Assembly: GCF_000425385.1 (NCBI RefSeq)
Contig: NZ_KE384359.1
Span: 237,406 to 301,405 of the forward strand
DNA: 64,000 nucleotides
Origin: Pseudoduganella violaceinigra DSM 15887
GTDB lineage: Bacteria; Pseudomonadota; Gammaproteobacteria; Burkholderiales; Burkholderiaceae_D
Reading direction: 5' to 3'
The notes beneath the pieces are model-generated. The model was not told the origin of the DNA and searched no databases. It saw nothing but the letters and a program-made list of their open reading frames with translations. Position 1 is the first letter of the stretch; each line of letters begins with the position of its first letter. The position numbers and the translations under genes are program-made. Positions 43,948 to 53,409 of this stretch are shown here, one piece after another.

Positions 43948-45345
43948 TCACTGAAACGCAGCGAGCTTGGCGCGGATGGCGGGGCCCACCGAAAGCTGCG
44001 GGTTGGAGTAGCCGTCATCCTTGCCCGCTTCGATTTCGCGCTTGCGTATCACTTCACGGGCCGCTGCATGGGCTTCCTCGAAGGAGCGGGTGTGGCTGCG
44101 CAGCTGCTCGTCGAACATGGCGCGGCCGAAGTAAGTCAATTCGGACTTGTAGCCGCAGCCATATGAAGTATGGTTGGCATCGGCCGCCGTCAGCACCATG
44201 GTCGCATCGTCTTTCAGGGCCGGGATCCAGCTGCCGGAATAGCAGGCCGATACCGCAATCACCCGGTGTTTGATGCCCGCATCGTCCAGGAATTTGCGCA
44301 GCATGGCCGGCGTCAGCTCGGTCAATTCGAACGGCCAGAAGTCGGCCGCCAACCGCCCTTCGCGCGCTCCGTGCGAGGTAAGGTAGACGAACAGCACGTC
44401 TTCGTCCTTGTCCATGGTGCGCGCCACGCTGCGGATCGCACGCCGCAGGTTCAGCGTGGTGGCCCAGGGGAGCTTGTCGGCGGTTTTGACGTGGTTCACA
44501 AACTGCACGGTACGGCCGCCGGTGTCGAAACGCGCGGACATCACGTCGGCCACCATCTGGCTTTCGCGCCGGAACACTTCGTCGCCATAGGGGGCGAAGG
44601 TCAGCGCATACATGTCGACTTTGCCCGGCCGCTGCGGCGCCAACGCCGCCAATTGGCGCGACAGCAGCGCCGGCTGCGCCTCCATCATTTCCGCCGTCAG
44701 TTTCAGGTACCGCTCCGGCGCGTCCTCGTTATCGGCCGAATCCTTTTCTGGATACCAGAAGTCCGGGTGCCGTGCCGACACCCCCAGCGCCACCACCCCC
44801 GCCATCATGACGGCCGTCACTGCCAGTGGCCAGCGCCTGCCCCGTCCAGCACGCGCCAGCAGGGTCAGTTGCGACAGCACGAACAAGGTGACCGGGATAC
44901 CCCATAAGATCCAGGCACCCCATGGTCCCAGGTAGCGCGTCGACCACTTATCGGCCTTGCCGGCCCACATGCTGAACAGGAACAGGTTGAGCAACAGGTT
45001 CAGCCAGACGGTCTGCGACAGCAGCATGGTCACCAGGGCCGCCAGGTCGGGCGCCGCGCCCGGACGCCCGCTCGGCCCCGTGCCGCGTACCAGCAAGGCG
45101 TAGAACGGAAGCAGGGCGAAAGGCAGCCAGCCATATGCTATGGCTTGCCAGTAGAACTGGGCCGGGCCCTGGACATACAGGCGCTGGAAAATGACCGTTT
45201 GGGACAGCACCAGCAGCACCAGCGTCAGAACCAGGTTGGCGTCCGTATGCGCAAGGCCGTCCCAGCGCGGAGAACGGAAAAAGGCGGTGGATGCGCCTGC
45301 GCGCAGCCACCGCCAGAGATCGCGGCCGTTGTTATTGAAGTTCAA
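43948..45345 (-). CDS. Membrane-anchored C13-family (legumain-type) peptidase
   Basis: A 465-aa protein with five N-terminal membrane helices (between about 35 and 190) and a C-terminal C13 caspase-like domain. The catalytic dyad is visible: His near 325 in VYLTSHGAREG and Cys near 368 in VIAVSACYSGSWI, plus the substrate pocket TAADANHTSYGCG. With a cytoplasmic N-terminus the odd helix number places the catalytic domain in the periplasm. Family members include asparaginyl endopeptidases and GPI8 transamidase. It overlaps the 3' end of the DUF4136 gene by 14 nt; its start is a TTG at 45345 with weak ribosome site, so the N-terminus is uncertain. Confidence 0.85.
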   Translation of the reverse strand: MNFNNNGRDLWRWLRAGASTAFFRSPRWDGLAHTDANLVLTLVLLVLSQTVIFQRLYVQGPAQFYWQAIAYGWLPFALLPFYALLVRGTGPSGRPGAAPDLAALVTMLLSQTVWLNLLLNLFLFSMWAGKADKWSTRYLGPWGAWILWGIPVTLFVLSQLTLLARAGRGRRWPLAVTAVMMAGVVALGVSARHPDFWYPEKDSADNEDAPERYLKLTAEMMEAQPALLSRQLAALAPQRPGKVDMYALTFAPYGDEVFRRESQMVADVMSARFDTGGRTVQFVNHVKTADKLPWATTLNLRRAIRSVARTMDKDEDVLFVYLTSHGAREGRLAADFWPFELTELTPAMLRKFLDDAGIKHRVIAVSACYSGSWIPALKDDATMVLTAADANHTSYGCGYKSELTYFGRAMFDEQLRSHTRSFEEAHAAAREVIRKREIEAGKDDGYSNPQLSVGPAIRAKLAAFQ

Positions 45346-45973
45346 GATCTACGCGCTTTGCCTTTCCGCTTTCGCCCGGGAAGCCCGTGAAAGCGCTTTG
45401 TACCAGCGCCGGCATCACCATCGGCGTCGATTGCTTGCGGCTGGTGTTTTGTACCGTTACATCGAACAGTTTCTTGCCCTGCAGGTTGTTGATGGTCACA
45501 TGCAGGTTGCGGTCATAGTTGTGCTGGATGGTTTCGCGGAATTCCATCGGGCCCCACATCCACGGATCGTAGTAGGGGCGGTGGAAACCGTAGTAGCCAT
45601 AGTAGCGGTAAGGGTAGTAGCCCCAGCGCGGATAGTAGCCCCACGGGCCCGGGCCATACATCCAGGGATCGGTCGCGGTCAGGACCTTGACCGGGCGGTC
45701 GACGGTGCTGAACTGCATACCGACGCGCAGTTTGGCGTCCCGAGCGCTGGCAGCCTGGGTGAAGCCCAGCTTGGCCAGTTCGCCGCCCACCAGGTTCTGG
45801 TAGCTGCGGAATTCCAGAGTATCTTCGCCGGGTGACGGCGTTTCGAAGGTATACGATTTGTCCTGCAGGTCGCTCGGCCACTCGTGGAAGACCGTGACGT
45901 TACTGCGCAGGGTCGTGGCACAGCCGCTCAGCAACAGACCGGTGGCCGCCACCAAAATGGCTAGGGCTCTCAT
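45332..45973 (-). CDS. DUF4136 lipoprotein
   Basis: A 213-aa exported lipoprotein; lipobox LLSGC at about 14-18. The DUF4136 domain follows (YTFETPSPGEDTLEFRSYQNLV, DAKLRVGMQFSTVDRP). A striking Tyr/Trp/Gly-rich stretch occurs near 105-145 (WGYYPRWGYYPYRYYGYYGF). It precedes and overlaps the C13 peptidase gene, suggesting a shared envelope function. It is divergent from pepN across 163 bp. Confidence 0.85.
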   Translation of the reverse strand: MRALAILVAATGLLLSGCATTLRSNVTVFHEWPSDLQDKSYTFETPSPGEDTLEFRSYQNLVGGELAKLGFTQAASARDAKLRVGMQFSTVDRPVKVLTATDPWMYGPGPWGYYPRWGYYPYRYYGYYGFHRPYYDPWMWGPMEFRETIQHNYDRNLHVTINNLQGKKLFDVTVQNTSRKQSTPMVMPALVQSAFTGFPGESGKAKRVDLELQ

Positions 45974-46136
45974 GGCAAAACTCCTGTTTCTACGTAGATG
46001 TCAGTTTAATCCGGCAACATGCCTTTCACCTAATTATTACAGAATGTTACCCACGGCGGGCTACCGGAAAAGAATCGGGCGTACCCGGTGCGCGGTATTG
46101 GTAAAATAGCCTTCTTTGTCTCCGCTCGCCCAAACC

Positions 46137-48752
46137 ATGCGTACCGACAGCCCGCAAACGATTTACCGCAAGGATTACACCCCGCCCAGCTACCTGGTGG
46201 ATACCGTGGAACTGGGCTTTGACCTCGATCCCGACTGCACCATCGTCGCCAACCGCGTTCAACTGCGCCATAATCCGGCCAGCAAGAGCCGCGATCTGGT
46301 GCTGCACGGCGAGGCGATCGAGCTGGTGGCCCTGCGCATGAACGGTGAAGCGCTGAATCCGGGCCAATATATTATTGGCAACAATACCCTGACCATCCGC
46401 AATGCTCCGGCCGATGTGCTGCTGGAAATCGAAACCACTTGCGCCCCGGTCGAGAACACCACGCTTTCCGGCCTGTACACCTCGGGCAGCGGTTTCTACA
46501 CCCAGTGCGAGGCCGAGGGCTTCCGCCGCATCACCTATTTCCCCGACCGCCCCGATGTGATGGCGCGCTATACCGTGATGCTGCGCGCGGACAAGCAGCA
46601 ATACCCGGTACTGCTCTCCAACGGCAACCTGCTGGAAGAGGGCGACCTGGACGACGGCCGCCATTACGCCAAGTGGGAAGACCCGTTCAAGAAACCGTCC
46701 TACCTGTTTGCCCTGGTGGCCGCGCGCCTGGTATGCCAGGAAGAGAAATACACGCTGAAGTCCGGCCGCGAAGTGCTGCTGCAGGTGTGGGTGGAGGAGG
46801 GCAACCTCGATAAGACCGACTACGCCATGCAGTCGCTGAAGAATTCCATCCGCTGGGACGAAGAGCGCTGGGGCCTGGAACTGGACCTGGACCGCTTCAT
46901 GATCGTCGCGGTGAGCGACTTCAATATGGGCGCGATGGAGAACAAGGGCCTGAACATCTTCAACACCAAGTTCGTCCTGGCCAACTCGCGCACCGCGACC
47001 GATATCGACTACTCCGGCATCGAAGCCGTGGTGGGCCACGAGTACTTCCATAATTGGACCGGCAACCGCGTCACTTGCCGCGACTGGTTCCAGTTGTCGC
47101 TGAAGGAAGGCCTGACCGTCTTCCGCGACCAGGAATTCAGCTCCGACATGATCGGCACCGACAGCGGCCGCGCCGTGACGCGGATCGACCAGGTACGCAC
47201 GCTGCGCCAGGCCCAGTTCCCGGAAGACGCGGGCCCGATGGCGCACCCGGTGCGTCCCGATTCCTTCGTCGAGATCAACAACTTCTACACGGTGACCGTG
47301 TACGAAAAAGGCGCCGAAGTGGTGCGCATGTACCAGACCTTGCTGGGCCGCGAAGGCTTCCGCAAGGGCATGGACCTGTACTTCGAACGGCATGACGGCC
47401 AAGCCGTGCAATGCGACGATTTCCGCGCCGCGATGGCGGACGCCAATCAGCGCGACCTGAAACAGTTCGAGCGCTGGTACAGCCAGGCAGGCACACCGGT
47501 GCTCAGCGCAAGCGGCCGTCATGACGGCGCCAAACAGGTGTATGAATTGACGCTGCGCCAGTCCTGTCCCGCAACGCCGGGCCAGGCCGAGAAGCAGCCA
47601 TTCCACATTCCGGTCGCGGTGGGCCTGCTGGACCGACACGGCAAGGACCTTATCCCGACCAGGGTGCTGGAGCTGACCAAGGCCGAACAGACCTTCCGCT
47701 TCGAGGGCGTGGCCGAAGCGCCGGTACCATCGATCCTGCGCGACTTCTCCGCGCCGGTGGTGCTGGAATATCCGTACACCGACGACGAACTGCTGCACCT
47801 GTTCCGCTACGACAGCGACGCGGTCAACCGCTGGGAAGCCGGCCAGCGCCTGGCCATGGAGCGCCTGCTGTCGCTGGCCAAGGCCGTGCTGGACAACAAG
47901 CCGCTCAAGCTGGACGACACCTATATCGGCGCACTGCGCGCCGTGCTGGCGGATAAGGAACTGGATGCCGCCTTCCGCGAGCAGTGCCTGATCCTGCCGT
48001 CGGAAACCATCATCGCGGAACGGATGGAAGTGGTGCATCCGCAAGCCATCCACAGTGCGCGCCAATTCATGCGCCACGCCATCGGTGAAGCGCTGCGCGC
48101 CGAACTGCTGCAGGTATATGCCGACAATGCCACCCCGGGCGCCTACAGCCCCGACGCCGTCTCGGCCGGCAAGCGCGGCCTGAAAAACGTGGCACTGGCC
48201 TACCTGCTGGTGCAGCCGAACGCCGAAGCGGTCAAGCTGGCCAGCGAGCAGTTCGCCGCCGCCAGCAATATGACCGACCTTGCCGCCGCGCTGTCCGCCC
48301 TGATCCACAGCGGCGCCGACGCCGGCAAGCAGCTCGATGCCTTCTACAAGGACTTCAAGGGCGAAGCGCTGGTGGTCGACAAATGGTTCGCCATGCAGGG
48401 TGCGGCGCCGCACACCAATGTGGCTAAGGTGCGCGAGCTGATGAAGCATCCAGCCTTCACACTGAAAAACCCGAACCGCGCGCGCAGCCTGCTGTTCAGC
48501 TTCTGCAACCAGAACCCATCGCAATTCCACGCCGCCGACGGCAGCGCCTACGAATTCTGGGCCGAGCACGTGATCAAGCTCGACGCCCTGAACCCCCAAG
48601 TGGCCGCCCGCCTGGCGCGCAGCATGGACCGCTGGCGCCGTTACGCGCCGGCGCTGCAAGTCCATATGCGCCACGCGCTGGAAAAAGTCGCCGCAGCCAC
48701 CAAGCTGTCGAACGACGTCATGGAAGTGGTGAGCAAGGCGCTCGCAAACTAA
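46137..48752 (+). CDS. pepN: Aminopeptidase N
   Basis: An 871-aa M1-family zinc aminopeptidase of the cytoplasm, removing N-terminal residues from peptides. Exopeptidase motif GAMEN and zinc site [11 protein letters not shown] with the downstream Glu in [16 protein letters not shown] are present, in the E. coli PepN arrangement; length matches. The start is set at ATG 46137 ([14 protein letters not shown]); a TTG 21 nt earlier is less likely. It lies 23 nt before fbp. Confidence 0.96.
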   Translation: MRTDSPQTIYRKDYTPPSYLVDTVELGFDLDPDCTIVANRVQLRHNPASKSRDLVLHGEAIELVALRMNGEALNPGQYIIGNNTLTIRNAPADVLLEIETTCAPVENTTLSGLYTSGSGFYTQCEAEGFRRITYFPDRPDVMARYTVMLRADKQQYPVLLSNGNLLEEGDLDDGRHYAKWEDPFKKPSYLFALVAARLVCQEEKYTLKSGREVLLQVWVEEGNLDKTDYAMQSLKNSIRWDEERWGLELDLDRFMIVAVSDFNMGAMENKGLNIFNTKFVLANSRTATDIDYSGIEAVVGHEYFHNWTGNRVTCRDWFQLSLKEGLTVFRDQEFSSDMIGTDSGRAVTRIDQVRTLRQAQFPEDAGPMAHPVRPDSFVEINNFYTVTVYEKGAEVVRMYQTLLGREGFRKGMDLYFERHDGQAVQCDDFRAAMADANQRDLKQFERWYSQAGTPVLSASGRHDGAKQVYELTLRQSCPATPGQAEKQPFHIPVAVGLLDRHGKDLIPTRVLELTKAEQTFRFEGVAEAPVPSILRDFSAPVVLEYPYTDDELLHLFRYDSDAVNRWEAGQRLAMERLLSLAKAVLDNKPLKLDDTYIGALRAVLADKELDAAFREQCLILPSETIIAERMEVVHPQAIHSARQFMRHAIGEALRAELLQVYADNATPGAYSPDAVSAGKRGLKNVALAYLLVQPNAEAVKLASEQFAAASNMTDLAAALSALIHSGADAGKQLDAFYKDFKGEALVVDKWFAMQGAAPHTNVAKVRELMKHPAFTLKNPNRARSLLFSFCNQNPSQFHAADGSAYEFWAEHVIKLDALNPQVAARLARSMDRWRRYAPALQVHMRHALEKVAAATKLSNDVMEVVSKALAN

Positions 48753-48775
48753 TTAAGCACAAACCTAGGGAAACA

Positions 48776-49783
48776 ATGAAACGTATCAGCCTGACCCAAT
48801 ACCTCGTTGAAGAACAACGCCAGCACCACAGCATCCCAGCCGAACTGCGCCTCCTGATCGAGGTGGTCGGCCGCGCCTGCAAAACCATTTCGCACAGCGT
48901 CGGCAAGGGCGCCCTGGGCGAGGTGCTGGGCGCGCTGGAAAGCGAAAACGTGCAGGGCGAAGTCCAGAAGAAGCTGGACGTGATCTCCAATGAAATCCTG
49001 CTGGAAGCGAATGAATGGGGCGGCCACCTGGCGGCGATGGCGTCGGAAGAGATGGAAGACATCCATCCGATCCCTAACCGCTACCCGAAAGGCGAATACC
49101 TGCTGGTGTTCGACCCGCTGGACGGCTCCTCCAACATCGACGTCAACGTCTCGATCGGCACCATCTTCTCCGTGCTGAAGGCGCCGGACGGCATGACCGA
49201 ACCTACCGAGCAGGACTTCCTGCAGCCAGGCGCCAAGCAAGTGGCTGCCGGCTACGCGGTGTACGGCCCGCAGACCCTGCTGGTGCTGACCACCGGTAAC
49301 GGCGTGAACTGCTTCACCCTGGACCGCGAGATGGGTTCGTGGGTGCTGACCCAGCGCAATATGCAAATTCCTGCCAAGACCAAGGAATTCGCGATCAACG
49401 CCTCCAACCAGCGCCACTGGCACGCGCCGGTGCAGCGTTACATCGGCGAACTGCTGGCCGGCTCCACCGGCCCGCGCGGCACCGACTTCAATATGCGCTG
49501 GATCGCTTCCATGGTGGCCGATGTGCACCGCATCCTGAACCGCGGCGGCATCTTCATGTACCCGGCCGACAATAAGGACCCAAGCAAGCCAGGCCGTCTG
49601 CGCCTGATGTACGAAGCGAACCCGATGGCTTTCATCGTCGAGCAGGCGGGCGGCATGGCCACCGACGGCAAGAAGCGCATCCTCGACATCCAGCCTGAGA
49701 AGCTGCACCAGCGTGTGCCGGTCTTCCTGGGGTCGCGCGACGAAGTGGCCCTGGTGACGAGCTATCACCAGGCCGGCGTGTAA
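48776..49783 (+). CDS. fbp: Fructose-1,6-bisphosphatase class 1
   Basis: A 335-aa gluconeogenic phosphatase. Class I markers: [10 protein letters not shown] (metal site), [24 protein letters not shown] and [23 protein letters not shown]. Complete. It starts 23 nt after pepN, preceded by GGGAAA. A tRNA gene with its own promoter follows. Confidence 0.97.
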   Translation: MKRISLTQYLVEEQRQHHSIPAELRLLIEVVGRACKTISHSVGKGALGEVLGALESENVQGEVQKKLDVISNEILLEANEWGGHLAAMASEEMEDIHPIPNRYPKGEYLLVFDPLDGSSNIDVNVSIGTIFSVLKAPDGMTEPTEQDFLQPGAKQVAAGYAVYGPQTLLVLTTGNGVNCFTLDREMGSWVLTQRNMQIPAKTKEFAINASNQRHWHAPVQRYIGELLAGSTGPRGTDFNMRWIASMVADVHRILNRGGIFMYPADNKDPSKPGRLRLMYEANPMAFIVEQAGGMATDGKKRILDIQPEKLHQRVPVFLGSRDEVALVTSYHQAGV

Positions 49784-49833
49784 TTTTTGCAATAATAGCG
49801 CTCTGCTACTAGCGAACGCGCAAGGTTGTTTGT

Positions 49834-49839
49834 TATAAT
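49834..49839 (+). promoter_or_regulatory. -10 box of the tRNA-Thr promoter
   Basis: A perfect TATAAT whose downstream edge is 12 nt before the mature tRNA start, so the primary transcript would have only a few extra 5' bases. I could not find a convincing -35 box at normal spacing. Confidence 0.55.
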
Positions 49840-49850
49840 CCGGGCTCTTT

Positions 49851-49926
49851 GCCGGTGTAGCTCAGTTGGTAGAGCAGCTCATTCGTAATGAGAAGGTCGT
49901 AGGTTCGATTCCTATCTCCGGCACCA
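49851..49926 (+). tRNA. tRNA-Thr (anticodon CGT)
   Basis: A 76-nt cloverleaf with encoded CCA. Acceptor stem GCCGGTG/CTCCGGC (one T-T mismatch), D-arm GCTC...GAGC, anticodon loop TTCGTAA with anticodon CGT at 49884-49886, T-arm GTAGGTTCGATTCCTAT. The anticodon reads ACG threonine codons. Confidence 0.96.
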
Positions 49927-49936
49927 GGACGTATAG

Positions 49937-49972
49937 AAACCCTGTCAAATCTTTGATTTGGCAGGGTTTTTT
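49937..49972 (+). terminator. Terminator after tRNA-Thr
   Basis: Stem AAACCCTGTCAAAT paired with ATTTGGCAGGGTTT (one G-T pair) around a CTTTG loop, followed by T residues. It is nearly symmetric, so it may also end the convergent gene at 49977. Confidence 0.87.
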
Positions 49973-49976
49973 CGTT

Positions 49977-50297
49977 TTACATCTTTGCGACCAGCGCCAC
50001 AAGCGCGAGAAAAATTGCGATCAGGAGTCCGACGATCAGATGATTCTGCGAGTCCATCCGTGCATTCAGCTTTTCCATCGCCTCGTATAACTTGGCTTCG
50101 AATTCTGCTCGCAATTCGATGCGCAGATTATCCAAGCTATTTTCGAGGTGTTTGAAGTGTCCGGCTACCTGCTCAAAGCGAACGTCGAGATGTGAGCGTA
50201 GCGACTGTAATTCACACGAAAGATTTGTCACGGCATTCTCCAGCTTGGCGATGCGTTTCTCGTGGTCGGCGAGCTCTGGCGGGGGAGTGGCGTCCAT
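49977..50297 (-). CDS. Coiled-coil protein with C-terminal membrane anchor
   Basis: A 106-aa protein: a short Pro-rich start, a long heptad-like helix (about 12-80; EKRIAKLENAVTNLSCELQSL...), and a C-terminal membrane helix LIVGLLIAIFLALVALVAK. The plan resembles DUF1640-like and hemolysin XhlA-like tail-anchored coiled coils; no family was assigned. The start at 50297 is set by an AGGAG site 6 nt upstream. Base composition is slightly lower in GC than the neighbours. Confidence 0.75.
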   Translation of the reverse strand: MDATPPPELADHEKRIAKLENAVTNLSCELQSLRSHLDVRFEQVAGHFKHLENSLDNLRIELRAEFEAKLYEAMEKLNARMDSQNHLIVGLLIAIFLALVALVAKM

Positions 50298-50380
50298 GGC
50301 GGCTCCTTGAAGTGATCCTACCATTGTCGCCACCCGATAAAGCGCGCGCTTGATGCACGTCGAACGTGCGCAGCGCCGCG

Positions 50381-51312
50381 TTACTTCACGTTACGCGCGA
50401 GGAAAGTGCGCATCAGTTTGCCTATTTCCGCGCCGTCTTCCTCCAGTGCGAAGTGGCCGGTGTCGAGCAAGTGAAGCTCGGCTCGCGGCAGGTCGCGCAG
50501 GTAGGGCGCGGCACCAGCGGCGGGGAAGATCTTGTCGTTCTTGCCCCAGGCGATCAGCATCGGCGGCTGGTGTTTGCGGAAATAGGCTTGCCACTCCGGA
50601 TAACGTCCCGGGTTGCTGCCATAGCTGTAGAACAGCTCGAGCTGGATGTCCTTGTTGCCCGGGCGGTCCATGTATGCCTGGTCCACGGTCATGCGTCGGG
50701 GCTGATCTTGCCGGCATCGCGCACGCCGTGCGTGTACTGCCATTTGGTCGCGCCGATTTCAAAGAAGGGCTTCAGTTTGGCGCCGTTTGTTTCGGATTTT
50801 TCGGCCCAGTAAGCCTTGAATGGCGCCCAGAATTCGTTGTCGATGCCTTCGTTGTAGGCATTGCCGTTCTGGACCACGATGGCGGACACGCGCTCAGGGT
50901 GCGCAGTAGCGAGACGGAAGCCGATCGGGGCGCCGTAGTCCTGTACGTACAAGGCGTACGTCGATGCGCCGACCGCGGCGGTGAACTTGTCGACCACGGC
51001 GGCGAGGTTGTCGAAGCTGTAGGCGAATTTATCGGGTGCCGGCATATCGCTTTGGCCGAAGCCGGGATAATCGGGGGCGATCACGTGGTAGCGGTCCGCC
51101 AGCTGCGGGATCAGGTTGCGGAACATCTGGGATGACGTCGGGAAGCCGTGCAGCAGCAGCACGGTTGGCGCATCTTTCGGCCCGGCTTCGCGGTAGAAGA
51201 TGTTGATGCCATCGACTTTGACCGTGCGATAGCTGACATCCGCCGGTGCGGCGAAGGCGGTGGCGCCAGCAAAGGCGAGGACCAGGGATGCGGCGATGCG
51301 AGAGGTTTTCAT
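50381..51312 (-). pseudogene. Frameshifted secreted alpha/beta hydrolase
   Basis: A haloalkane-dehalogenase/epoxide-hydrolase-like protein in two frames. The first part (51312 to 50689) has a signal peptide, [13 protein letters not shown] and [12 protein letters not shown], the nucleophile region [14 protein letters not shown] with Asp, and stops after GKISPDA. The second part continues in another frame ([23 protein letters not shown] ... [12 protein letters not shown] with catalytic His) to 50381. The break lies near 50692-50697 and looks like a single missing base, as PDA would run into MTVDQ. It is paralogous to and divergent from the intact gene at 51473. It could also be a sequencing error. 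Confidence 0.8.
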
Positions 51313-51372
51313 GTTCGCTTCCTTCAACAGTGGTTTGGATGGGATGGATTTTAGGAAGCCGCCGGGTACGGG

Positions 51373-51417
51373 GGAACTACGCGCAGCGAAACAATCCATT
51401 TCGCTGCGCGTAGTTCC
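51373..51417. promoter_or_regulatory. Perfect 19-bp inverted repeat in a divergent promoter region
   Basis: Arms GGAACTACGCGCAGCGAAA (51373-51391) and its exact complement (51399-51417) flank CAATCCA. It lies 61 bp above the frameshifted hydrolase start and 56 bp above the intact one. The position fits an operator for a dimeric regulator of both genes; the LysR gene at 52383 is a candidate. There is no T-run, so it is not a terminator. Confidence 0.65.
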
Positions 51418-51472
51418 GCGTGGCGCGAGGCGCCGATAGAGTAGGGGCATCGACAACCCACTGGAGAACACC

Positions 51473-52432
51473 ATGAAAACCCTGTTAGCCTCTGCCGCCA
51501 TTGCGCTTGCCGTCGTCGCCCCTGCATATGCGGCGCCGGTAGCCTACCGCTCCGTCAACGTGGACGGCGTGAACATCGCATATCGCGAAGCGGGGAACGC
51601 CAGCAAGCCGGCTGTCCTGCTGCTGCACGGCGTTCCCAGTTCATCGCGCATGTACGACGGCCTGCTGCGCAAGCTGGGCGACCGCTATCACCTGATCGCG
51701 CCGGATTATCCGGGCTTTGGCAACAGCGATGCGCCAGATCCCCAGAAGTTTGCCTACACCTTTGAGAACCTGGCCGTCGTCATGCAGCACTTCACCGATG
51801 CGGTCGGCGCGCGCCGCTATGTGCTGCTGATGCAGGATTACGGGGCTCCCGTAGGCATGCGCCTGGCCCAGGCGCGGCCGGAAGCGGTGCAGGCGCTGGT
51901 GTTCCAGAACGGGAATGTGTACGAGGAGGGCCTGGGTGCGATGTGGGCCAAGCGCAAACCGTTCTGGGCGAACCGCGAGGCGCATGAGAAGGACGTGATC
52001 GCGGTGCACCAGTCGGTGGCGGCGACCCGCGCGCGCCACATCGGCAGTGATCCCGATATTGCGGCGTATGACCCGGATCTGTGGATGGACGAATATGCCT
52101 ACCTTAACCGTCCCGGCCAGGCGCGTATCCAGGCCGACCTCATTTACGACTATCAGCACAACCTGGCCGCGTATCCGCAATGGCAGGCTTGGCTGAAACA
52201 GCGCCAGTTGCCGACACTGGTCGTCTGGGGCAAGCACGACCTGGCTTTCACCGTGCCTGGAGCGCAGGCCTTCAAGCGCGATAACCCGTCCGCGGAAGTG
52301 CATGTTCTCGACGGCGGCCATTTTGTGATGGATACGAAGCTCGATGAAGTCGCCGCCATCACAGGCGCCTTCCTCGGCAAGCTTAGTTCAGGTGCGGGTG
52401 CGTCCGCAGGTGCTGCGCCAGCAGGTCGATGA
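51473..52432 (+). CDS. Secreted alpha/beta hydrolase (haloalkane dehalogenase-like)
   Basis: A 319-aa exported hydrolase: signal peptide about 1-20 (VVAPAYA-AP), oxyanion region [28 protein letters not shown], nucleophile elbow [14 protein letters not shown] with Asp in place of Ser, as in haloalkane dehalogenases and epoxide hydrolases, acid region [11 protein letters not shown], and catalytic His in LDGGHFVMD. Substrate unknown. The C-terminal Gly/Ala/Ser-rich end overlaps the 3' end of the opposing LysR gene by 50 bp. It is a divergent paralogue of the pseudogene at 50381-51312. Confidence 0.85.
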   Translation: MKTLLASAAIALAVVAPAYAAPVAYRSVNVDGVNIAYREAGNASKPAVLLLHGVPSSSRMYDGLLRKLGDRYHLIAPDYPGFGNSDAPDPQKFAYTFENLAVVMQHFTDAVGARRYVLLMQDYGAPVGMRLAQARPEAVQALVFQNGNVYEEGLGAMWAKRKPFWANREAHEKDVIAVHQSVAATRARHIGSDPDIAAYDPDLWMDEYAYLNRPGQARIQADLIYDYQHNLAAYPQWQAWLKQRQLPTLVVWGKHDLAFTVPGAQAFKRDNPSAEVHVLDGGHFVMDTKLDEVAAITGAFLGKLSSGAGASAGAAPAGR

Positions 52433-53282
52433 ATTTGCGCACGTTGGAGGAGCCGTACTTGCTCTCGCGGTGCAGGATATGCACCGGCCACGGTTCCTCT
52501 TCAAACTCCGGCAGGAGGATTTTCAGCCTGCCGTCCGCAAGTTCATCGGCCATCTGGTAGGACAGCAGGCGGCAGATGCCCAGCCCCTCGACTGCGGCGC
52601 GAATGGCCGCGTCGTTGCTGGTGACGGTGAAGCGGGGTTTCATGCGGACTGTTATGGGCTCGCTGCCGCGGCCGAACTTCCACTCCACGCGCGGCGTGAT
52701 ATTGCTGGCGGCGATGATCGTATGCCGCGGCAATTCGTCCGGGTGCCCGGGTTCGCCGTGCCTGGCGAGATATTCCGGTGAGGCGCACAGCACGCGCCGC
52801 ATGCTGCCCACGCGCAGCGCCCTCATGCTGGAATCGGGCAGGGGGCCCAGGCGGACCGCGACATCCATGCCTTCCTCGAGCAGGTTGACCACGCGGTCCA
52901 GGAAATAGGCGCTGACATCGACTTCGGGGTACTGCTGCAGGAATTGCACGATGCAGGGCGTGACGAAGCTCTTCCCGAACAGGACGGAGGCGGTGACGGA
53001 CAGGTTGCCCTTTGGCTGGGAATTGACGCCGGCCGCGGCATCATTGGCTTCCTCGATGCTGGCGAGGATGTTGCGGCAGTCGTCCAGATAGCGCTGGCCC
53101 GCCTCGGTCAGGCGCACATTGCGCGTGGTCCGCTGCAGCAGCTGCGCGCCCAGCTGTTCCTCCAGCGCCGCCACCGCGCGGGTGATGGCGGCCGGCGACA
53201 TGTTCAGGCTGCGCGAGGCGCCGGCAAAACTCTCCTGCTCGCCTACCGCCACGAATACCGTCATCAGGTGCATCTGATCCAT
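52383..53282 (-). CDS. LysR-family transcriptional regulator
   Basis: A 299-aa LysR regulator. The winged helix-turn-helix (about 1-60) includes FVAVGEQESFAGASRSLNMSPAAITRAVAALEEQLGAQLLQRTTR; the rest is the periplasmic-binding-like effector domain. It belongs to the CrgA/AaeR-like branch by its RYLDDCRNILASIEEA linker. An AGAGGAAAT site supports the start at 53282. It is convergent with the intact hydrolase and divergent from the siderophore receptor; regulation of the hydrolase pair is likelier than iron control, but neither is shown. Confidence 0.92.
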   Translation of the reverse strand: MDQMHLMTVFVAVGEQESFAGASRSLNMSPAAITRAVAALEEQLGAQLLQRTTRNVRLTEAGQRYLDDCRNILASIEEANDAAAGVNSQPKGNLSVTASVLFGKSFVTPCIVQFLQQYPEVDVSAYFLDRVVNLLEEGMDVAVRLGPLPDSSMRALRVGSMRRVLCASPEYLARHGEPGHPDELPRHTIIAASNITPRVEWKFGRGSEPITVRMKPRFTVTSNDAAIRAAVEGLGICRLLSYQMADELADGRLKILLPEFEEEPWPVHILHRESKYGSSNVRKFIDLLAQHLRTHPHLN

Positions 53283-53364
53283 TTATTTCCTCTCAGCACG
53301 ATGGTTTCCGTTAATAATTATGACAGATTAACTTTTTTGCCTTATACTTCTTGCATGTTTGAAT

Positions 53365-53383
53365 GAGAATGATTATCATTTGC
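53365..53383 (+). promoter_or_regulatory. Fur box
   Basis: GAGAATGATTATCATTTGC matches the 19-bp Fur consensus (GATAATGATAATCATTATC) at 15 positions by my count. It ends 26 nt before the receptor ATG, where bound Fur would block transcription under iron sufficiency. Confidence 0.88.
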
Positions 53384-53409
53384 GTTCTTTTTCAAACGTG
53401 AAGCGTGTT

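Noticed and set aside
46047-48674. Long minus-strand frame opposite pepN
   Set aside because: Antisense shadow: no recognisable domain, no ribosome site, and the plus strand is a complete M1 aminopeptidase.
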